From the NCBI GenBank assembly GCA_000934455.1, contig KN882550.1, positions 185,785 to 249,784 of the forward strand: a stretch of 64,000 nt of DNA, given 5' to 3'. Under the pieces are notes generated by a model that was not told the origin of the DNA, ran no database searches, and saw only the letters and a program-made list of their open reading frames with translations. Origin of the DNA: Apostichopus parvimensis. Taxonomy: Eukaryota > Echinodermata > Holothuroidea > Aspidochirotida > Stichopodidae. Positions within the stretch are counted from its first letter, which is position 1; each line of letters starts with the position of its first letter. The position numbers were made by a program, and so were the translations under genes. Positions 52,601 through 61,600 of this stretch are shown one piece after another.

Positions 52601-55600
52601 TTTTATCTCTTTGACAACCACCAATTCTACTTTCCTGTTTAAATGATTATTGATTATAGATCGATCACGTAAAACCTCAACAACATTGGAAATTCATATT
52701 GCATGGTTCTGATTGCAAATGATGTGTCAAAGCATATGACATTGAAGGTTGCACAGTATAATTCAGTAGTTCACCAAGATACTCCTCGTAAAACTTGGAA
52801 AGATGCTCTCCATACATAAAATTTAGAGTTTCACAAAAATAACATTGTTTTTTTTTACCATGATGAAGTATTGAACATTGGAGCAGCTTACAAAGTTGCA
52901 GATTTATGAGGGGAGAAGGGGGGGGGGGTACCTTGCATAGGGTAAGTTGAAAAGTGTGAGTGGATTGGAATATTGGGCATGCTGTGCACACAAACAGTAT
53001 ACAGTATAGGTGTGTTAAAATACTTTTTAATCAGTTCTGTGCCAAGAGCATCATCAATGTTGATGAGTGTTGATGAGTGTCTGTATGAGATGAGAGTCTC
53101 AACCTTGAATCCCTCTACAATGCACAAGGTGTCCACTTGAACAGAATTTGTTAAAACTCAAAGTTGGAATTTTTGAATATCAGGAAAATGCCCTCAGTGG
53201 ATAGAAAGAAGGTACATATATGACAGTATTACAGATGGCAAATCATTAGACACAAGTTTACTAAACAATGCATCATGCAAAGTTCTAATAAATTGCTGTT
53301 CATAAGAGTCAGAAAGGAATATTAACAGATATAAACCCTTGTAAACAATAAACTTAGAAATTTAGAATTTCATAGATATTATACAAATGAAAGGGATATT
53401 TACAGCTGTATGCCAAATGTAAAGGAACTGTGCATCTTCATCACCATTGATTTCACAGAAAACTGACATCCCCCCTCCCCGTCACCCCCACCAGTCCTTC
53501 AAAGTGTAGCAGTTATCAGGGTTTTTGTTAAGAAATGTAGTAGGTGGGTCAAGTTGAAAAGTAGGCGGGACTGTCTGTACGCGGACATGGGGGAGGGGTC
53601 TTTGCCGGAAAATTGCAATTTAAAAAGTCTCTAGATGCAAAATGGTGCAATATACAGCTGTTTGGTCAATGATATTTCCCCCTCCCAATCACCCCTTTCT
53701 TCTGTCCTATTTTTCGATTTTTTCGTCATTTTTTTTTTTTAACTGAGCGTCGCAAAGTAACCGGGTCATGTACGTGCAGTAGGCGGGTCATTTGACCCGA
53801 GTCCCGACTACTAACGAAAACCCTGGTTATTCTCAACAGCAAAACATGTATATTACAAATCATCATACATGTAGGAAATACTGTAAGTAATTCATGGGGG
53901 TTTAAGAGTATAACTTAACCCGATTCCAATGAATGATGATAGAGCTGTTTTTATGTATGGAAGTTGAACAAATGGACTGATAGGGAAGGTAGACCTCCTC
54001 CCTTCACCCCCGCCCCCTTCCCCCCTTCCCCCCGCCCCCTCCCCCCATTTTTCCATGACAGTACATNNNNNNNNNNNNNNNNNNNNNNNNNNNNNNNNNN
54101 NNNNNNNNNNNNNNNNNNNNNNNNNNNNNNNNNNNNNNNNNNNNNNNNNNNNNNNNNNNNNNNNNNNNNNNNNNNNNNNNNNNNNNNNNNNNNNNNNNNN
54201 NNNNNNNNNNNNNNNNNNNNNNNNNNNNNNNNNNNNNNNNNNNNNNNNNNNNNNNNNNNNNNNNNNNNNNNNNNNNNNNNNNNNNNNNNNNNNNNNNNNN
54301 NNNNNNNNNNNNNNNNNNNNNNNNNNNNNNNNNNNNNNNNNNNNNNNNNNNNNNNNNNNNNNNNNNNNNNNNNNNNNNNNNNNNNNNNNNNNNNNNNNNN
54401 NNNNNNNNNNNNNNNNNNNNNNNNNNNNNNNNNNNNNNNNNNNNNNNNNNNNNNNNNNNNNNNNNNNNNNNNNNNNNNNNNNNNNNNNNNNNNNNNNNNN
54501 NNNNNNNNNNNNNNNNNNNNNNNNNNNNNNNNNNNNNNNNNNNNNNNNNNNNNNNNNNNNNNNNNNNNNNNNNNNNNNNNNNNNNNNNNNNNNNNNNNNN
54601 NNNNNNNNNNNNNNNNNNNNNNNNNNNNNNNNNNNNNNNNNNNNNNNNNNNNNNNNNNNNNNNNNNNNNNNNNNNNNNNNNNNNNNNNNNNNNNNNNNNN
54701 NNNNNNNNNNNNNNNNNNNNNNNNNNNNNNNNNNNNNNNNNNNNNNNNNNNNNNNNNNNNNNNNNNNNNNNNNNNNNNNNNNNNNNNNNNNNNNNNNNNN
54801 NNNNNNNNNNNNNNNNNNNNNNNNNNNNNNNNNNNNNNNNNNNNNNNNNNNNNNNNNNNNNNNNNNNNNNNNNNNNNNNNNNNNNNNNNNNNNNNNNNNN
54901 NNNNNNNNNNNNNNNNNNNNNNNNNNNNNNNNNNNNNNNNNNNNNNNNNNNNNNNNNNNNNNNNNNTATCCATGTTTTGTTTTTTCTAAAATAAATTGCA
55001 GTCATATTTTGAACAATAATCATAGTTTTGGTAAAAACTCTCGCATACTGTAGCAGCTGCACCAAATAGGTGCTAGACTGCTTGGAAATACTTTATAATG
55101 CCTGCATTTTACATCATTTAGCTTAGAATAACAGGTGCATGTGAAATCTACACTTGTAAGTAACAAATGACCTTAACATATTACACAGCTGTAATGGTTT
55201 TTTTGCTATTTAATACAAAGTTTATTGTGGAAGGTGTACAAATTATGCAAAATTGATAATTTTCAACTTTCCATATTTCATTGCAGGCTACATACCCCAA
55301 GAACATGGTTTCAACCATATTTGTTTTGTTCAGCCAGATTCAAGGTTACATACTGTAGGCCCACACATTTAAAAAAAAAAAAATTTTTTTTACATACAGT
55401 TTCACTACCTAATGTTCATCTAGGAGACTCCAATTCATGCAACAAATTCCAAACCCACACAACTCCTACCCATATACTGGGTTAATTGTCATATTTACAA
55501 CAAATTTGTATTTGGCTTGTTTTCACCCAATTTGGCCGGCACAGAAAAACTGCCAACCCTGCACTCTATACAGTACTTCCAGGTTACGCTTCAAAGCACC

Positions 55601-58600
55601 CGTACTGACCGGTACGAACAATTTTAAAGCTCTATCTGCTAGAAACACCATATTGAACTGTTCATGAAGTGAAGTGGGATATGACAGTACAGTAGAGAAC
55701 ACATAATGTGGATGTTTAATATGGCCGGTTTCATCACAGAAAAACTGGCACACCTGGGAGAATCAATTCGAAAGTTTGAACAACCACTGTATACATAGAT
55801 AAAGAGACGGAAGTGATGAGTTTATACGTAGCCAATCAACAGCAATGTATACTCTATGCTTTTTCACAGTGTACTGTATGTAATTTACATAGAATTGCTA
55901 GATACTGAATCATTTCTGTACTTTTTAACCAAAAGATGCAGGAAAAATCCAGGGTCTTTCTGGAGATGGAGTGATAGTCATTCATTGGTGCTGCTTCCTA
56001 CTTTAAGAGGATTAGTTTCTTTTGAACTCAATGATTGTGTTCACCAAAAGGATTATCTGTCAAAGTTTTATCTCTTTTGATGGGTTTATAAGCTGCCTTC
56101 CACTAATCTCATGTGAGAAATAGGCCTTCAGCTAAACTGTACAGTATATGTCGCATACTTTCATGAGTTAACAACATATAACATATATAAAATGAAATTG
56201 ATTTTTCAAACATCTATGTAAAACTAGCATGAATTTAATTTTGAAAATGATTCATGTACCTTTTATGTGTAAAAGTAAGTTGGCCTGACGTTTCGATCCT
56301 AGCAGGATCTTCTTCAAGGATCTTCTTGAAGAAGATCCTGCTAGGATCGAAACGTCAGGCCAACTTACTTTTTACACATTCTCCTACACAGGCTCTCTAG
56401 TGGATAAGCAGTTTGCTATTACAGCTTTATTTTATTTTTATGTACCTTTTATGACAAAACCTCTGGAATTTCATGATCTATCATCTTACCATGTAGCAGT
56501 GGAAAGTAAATTAACCCAACTTGAAATGTGTTAGCTTGTCTCTCAAAGTACTTTTCAGAAGGTGAATTCAAATGATGACACTGTTGTACAGGTACCGTAG
56601 TGTGTAGGTCACTAATAAACATATTAAGCTAACCAGGGATGTGCTCAGGAATAGTTGAGTGTCAGGTGAATTTGTGTGGTAATGTGATCCATGTTCTGGG
56701 GAGGGGTCTAAGAGGTGGGGGTCCCCTCCCCCCATTGGAATTTTTTTGCAAATGCGGTATGCTTAGATTGAAAAATGGTGCTGTTATAAGTATTAGTAAG
56801 TTAAACAATAGATGTATAAGTATTATTATTGTTTCCAATTCTGGAGCTAACTTCTGTGCCAAGTTTTCACCCATAGTTTGGTAATGGTGAAATTAATCAT
56901 CAAGAAAAGTGTCGATTGGAAATTTATAAATAAAATACTGTTTGTGTTGGGCTGCATTCAGAACTGCCGGCGCCGGACGTGAGCACATCCCTGACTAGCC
57001 TATACCAAAATAAAAATGTGTCCAGATGTACTCTCTTTCACCTTTCAAATAAAATTGACTAATGATAACTATAGAATGACACACGACACTACAACAACAT
57101 CTGCTAAAGGCGAGCCATTGAAGCTCTTTGAAATATCGAAAATAATTGGGACTCAATTTACAGATCTAGGATACAAGGTGACCCATGTGTTTCTTCATCA
57201 GCCTGTTAGCATTTCAATTTAGCTTTCCCATAGATCTGGTCACAGTCCATAACAGTGACGCACACATACTGTAGACCTGTACTGCATGGTAATGCCATCT
57301 GTGATTTCAAGTGGGGAAACATGTGTTTAAGTCATTCTACCTAGTACCTGCATGTGTGGATTATACATATTTCTGAATAAACTGACAAAGACATCTGGAC
57401 ATATATATCCATCAAATGAAACATTGTAACCTACTGACCTCATTCAATATATACATAAGAAGTTGATATAATTTCAATATCTTGGGATAATTTCAAGACA
57501 CTTGTCTGTCTGAAAAATTACAGTCAAAAAAGTGATAATCATTTTCACTCATTGTCAAATCACAGAATACATATATAATTTACGAAATTAACCATGTAAC
57601 AAGTTTCCTGCATGTTCAGGAAATTGACACCCAATTATGATTTTCCAGACACATGACAAATTGATGTCAAATGATCTTCAATCATTGGAAAGGATGTTAT
57701 CAAAGTCAGATTGTTGTAGCTCTGTACTGACAACTGTTACACAAAATGAAGTTAAGTAGTACTGCAAATCTGCAATACATTTGCATAACAAGGAGCAGCT
57801 GTATAGGCTTAAGTGTACAACTCTAGCACACATAAATTGATTCACTCTGTACCATCAAGTTTCAAAAATCAACAGCAATAATTATTTCATCTCCCTACAT
57901 GTAATGTATAGGGAGGTGCGATACTGTACACTTCTCCCCACATCAGATATTTGTGTGTGTGTGTGCGTTTGTTTTTCTATCTGACCGAGGACTTGAACAA
58001 AAGATTTCCAGGTCCTCGGTTGTGATTTCTAAAGAATCACCACGTCCTCGGAAGAATTCTATTGTATGGGATATTGTTAATGTTAGGGTACGTGGATTTG
58101 AACAATGGAAAATACAATGGGGTCCTCGGTTGGAATGTAATACAAACATGTATGTGTGGGTGTGCGTGTGTGTGTGTGTGTGTGAGCAAACAAAGTATGT
58201 CGCAAACTCCTCCTAGACCATACGTCCGATCATTTTCAAACTTGGTGGGTAGGTGCTTGACCATGTAAACTTGTTCCTGGGTGATTGACGACATCATATT
58301 TCAATGATCAGAGTTCAGTGGTCCAGAAAACTAAAAATGAGTTTTTAGCCATTTTCTGCATGCCAACATGTTTGAAAAGGCATTAAAAACCACAGGTTAT
58401 GTAGATGATGATGAGACAAATTTTATAATCAGACATATGTAGGTGTTTAGGGTTGGAGTCAAAGGTCAATTGAGTTAAAAGGTAAAATATGTCTACATTG
58501 TGCGAAAAAGCGTGTCGTGAACACCTCCTAGTCCTTAAGTCCAATCGAGTTCAAACTTGGTGAGTAGGTGCATGGCCATGTATACTCGTGGCTGAGTGAT

Positions 58601-61600
58601 TAATAATGTTGTATGTCAAAGGTCAAGATATCTCAAATTGGTTTTTAGCCATTTTCTGTAGGCCAACATGTTGGAAAAAGGCATTGAACCACATGATATA
58701 CATAGAGAATGAGGCCAATTTAAAAAATAAGGCAGAGTTTAGGGTCAGGGTCAAAGGTTAATTGAGTTAAAAGGTAAACCTAGTCTAAATTGTGCAAAAA
58801 GTGTTTCACAAACTTCTCCTTGACCATAAGTCTGATCATGTTCAAACTTGGTAGGTAGGTGCCTGACCATGTACTGTAAACTTGTACCTGGGTGATTGGT
58901 GATATCATAGGTTAAAGGTCAAATACCAAAAAGCTGTTTTTAGCCATTTCTGCTTGTCAGTATGTTGGAAAAAGTCATTAAACCACAAGATATACATGTA
59001 GAAAATAACAGGAATATTTTAAAATAGTACTTATGTAGTCGAGGGTCTAGGTCAAAGTAGATAGATGGCCATCTTGTTCATATTAGTAGTCAGTTTGACT
59101 ATTAAAAGTTGATAAAAGTTGACAATTGTAATGCATTGTTAGTTTGTAGTCTCATATCTCAAACAATATTTTAAAAATATGAAAAGCTTAAAGTTTCCAA
59201 TATTTTAGATTAGATCAATACCCATCTACAAAAAGGTATCTGGGCCAAAAAAAAGTTGCAAATGGAATTTAATTAATTAATTACTCACTAAAATAAATTT
59301 GGTAAAAACAAACTTTAGGTTGTTGAGTCTGTGGGTGGGGAGAGGGGGGGGTTGTCTTACAGTAGTTTGTAGTATAGCACAATGAGTACAGTGTGTGTCA
59401 AATAGTCATCAAGTTTGATCATATGATTTTGACCTTTCGTGGTCATAACACTAAAAATTTGTGTCAAGCGTTTGCATGGCAACACACAGACGACAACCGC
59501 AGTCATCGACAGGTAATTAAATGTGCACATGGGGCAAAATTTGTTTAATTCACCATCAAATTTTCATCCTATATTAACATTTTAAAGTGCAGTATTTTAT
59601 GGCAGTTTGGTTTTCCTCTTTAATGCACCGATAAATTCAGATTATTTGCAAACAAGGAATTTGGTGCTGATCTTGGACTGGAGGGTCTTTCCATATCTGC
59701 CATTCCTTTCAAATAGGTTTCCAGCATAACTTGCAAGATAAAATCCAAATTTGAACATGTTTATACAACCTACAGCTGAATTCTTGATTCTTCATCATAT
59801 ACCACAATGCTGGTTTGACTCTTAGTTTAAAAACTTGCTCAATTTCAAAGAAAATTATGTTATCTATGTCCTGCTATAATGATATGAAACAAAACTCCAA
59901 AGTAGCTTACAAGCAATATGGAAAGAGTGACTATCAATTTAAATTGAGTTCCTTAGCAATCCAGCCTGACAGATCAAGAAAGGAAACACTGTAAGCAAAG
60001 ACAAATTACTTTAAATGCCCTGCAGCTTTATTGTAATACAAACCTGCCAAACTGTTCATAATTGACAATCCCAAAGCAGAGAACTTTCAAATTAAGGTGT
60101 TAAATGTCCACTAGCAGGAAAATACAACAAAGATACTGGATAGATACAGTAAACTAGTCTGATTTAACTCTTTATTGTGAAGTTCATGGGATGCAATCCT
60201 TCTGTATTTTTTTTTTAACTTGTAGTTAATGTTTTGGTGACATACTGGGAGTCTTCACCATGGATCTGTCAAAATAGTGATCAGAACCATGCAAAATATT
60301 TTGCTGTATGAGAATTCTTTGTAATGTATTTATATGAGCACTTTGGCATGCTTATAGTGTATTACAGAATCAAACTACCTATCGTCCTACTGCACAATAA
60401 GATTTTTTTTCCAACGAGACCGATGTACAGACCAATACACAATGAATTGTCTGACAGTCTTTCTTACATCCTTACATTTCAGCAAGCGCAGAAGACAATT
60501 TTAGTTGTCCAAAAAGGTAATTATTCCTCTCCCAGTGCCAGAAAAACCCTTTAATATCAGCCTTGACCAGGACTGGTTTTAATTTAGGTTGGTACTTTTT
60601 GACACTTGACCTGTCAGACACACACTGTGTTTGGGTGATTGAACCTCAAATTCAAACTTCTAGCCCACAACATTTCATGAACCCTTCAACAGAATGACTC
60701 ATCCATTCTTGTCGACCATATAAGATTAGCAAGGACTTAATTCTGTTTGAGTAGTGTTATTGACTGCATTATTACAAGGTACATAAACTTGTACGAAATC
60801 TATCACTATGTTGGTGTATCTTAGAGACCAAGGGCCATTAAATCTATGTCATTGAATCTATAAGAGTTGTCCCTATCATTAGTAAAGGTGTGGATGTGTG
60901 GATGGAGAAGAAAACCACCTTAGTATATCCAAAGTATTCCTTTAAATATAGGTGATCAGTCAGAATTTACCCCAAGTCTGAGAGAGTTTAAGTCACTTAA
61001 AACCTTTAAGGAAGGCTAAAAGCCTAACACACATTCAAATGAGCTCTGTAATGTGAGGAATTATATTCTTGACTGTAATGATTACAGGGAGAAACTTCTA
61101 TCTAGGAGGAAGTTTCCTTTATTGGGAAGAAAATCCCTTTTCACATTTTATTATTGAAAGTACTAGTAAACTGCTTGAATTCATTTTTTTATAGCATAAT
61201 TTATCTTTAAAATTGTGGTTCCCTGGATTGCTACCCTTCAGTATATATATTGTTCACACTAAACCTCTGATGGGTGAACATGTCATTTTTGCTAACAAAG
61301 TTAGCCCCATGACCTGAGCAATAGGATCAAATGGGCTTACCATGACTTTTCAATTCAAGGTCTCATTGTTGGCTATGCACAATGTATGTTAATTCATCAT
61401 TCACAATAACTGGTGCATGATTAAACTGACTGTATAGTGTACACTGTACAGGGTAGTAGGCTAGTAGCACACACACTGTATGATACAATGGTATTCACAA
61501 TATTACAATAGCAGAATATATATGTTTATAGCAAACTTTTGTCCTTTAAATTGTGGTTTCCTGGATTGGTACCCTTCAGGATATATATACTTGGTTTAGA

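Noticed and set aside
53951-55065. Very long frames on both strands
   Set aside because: They consist almost wholly of the 900-N assembly gap.
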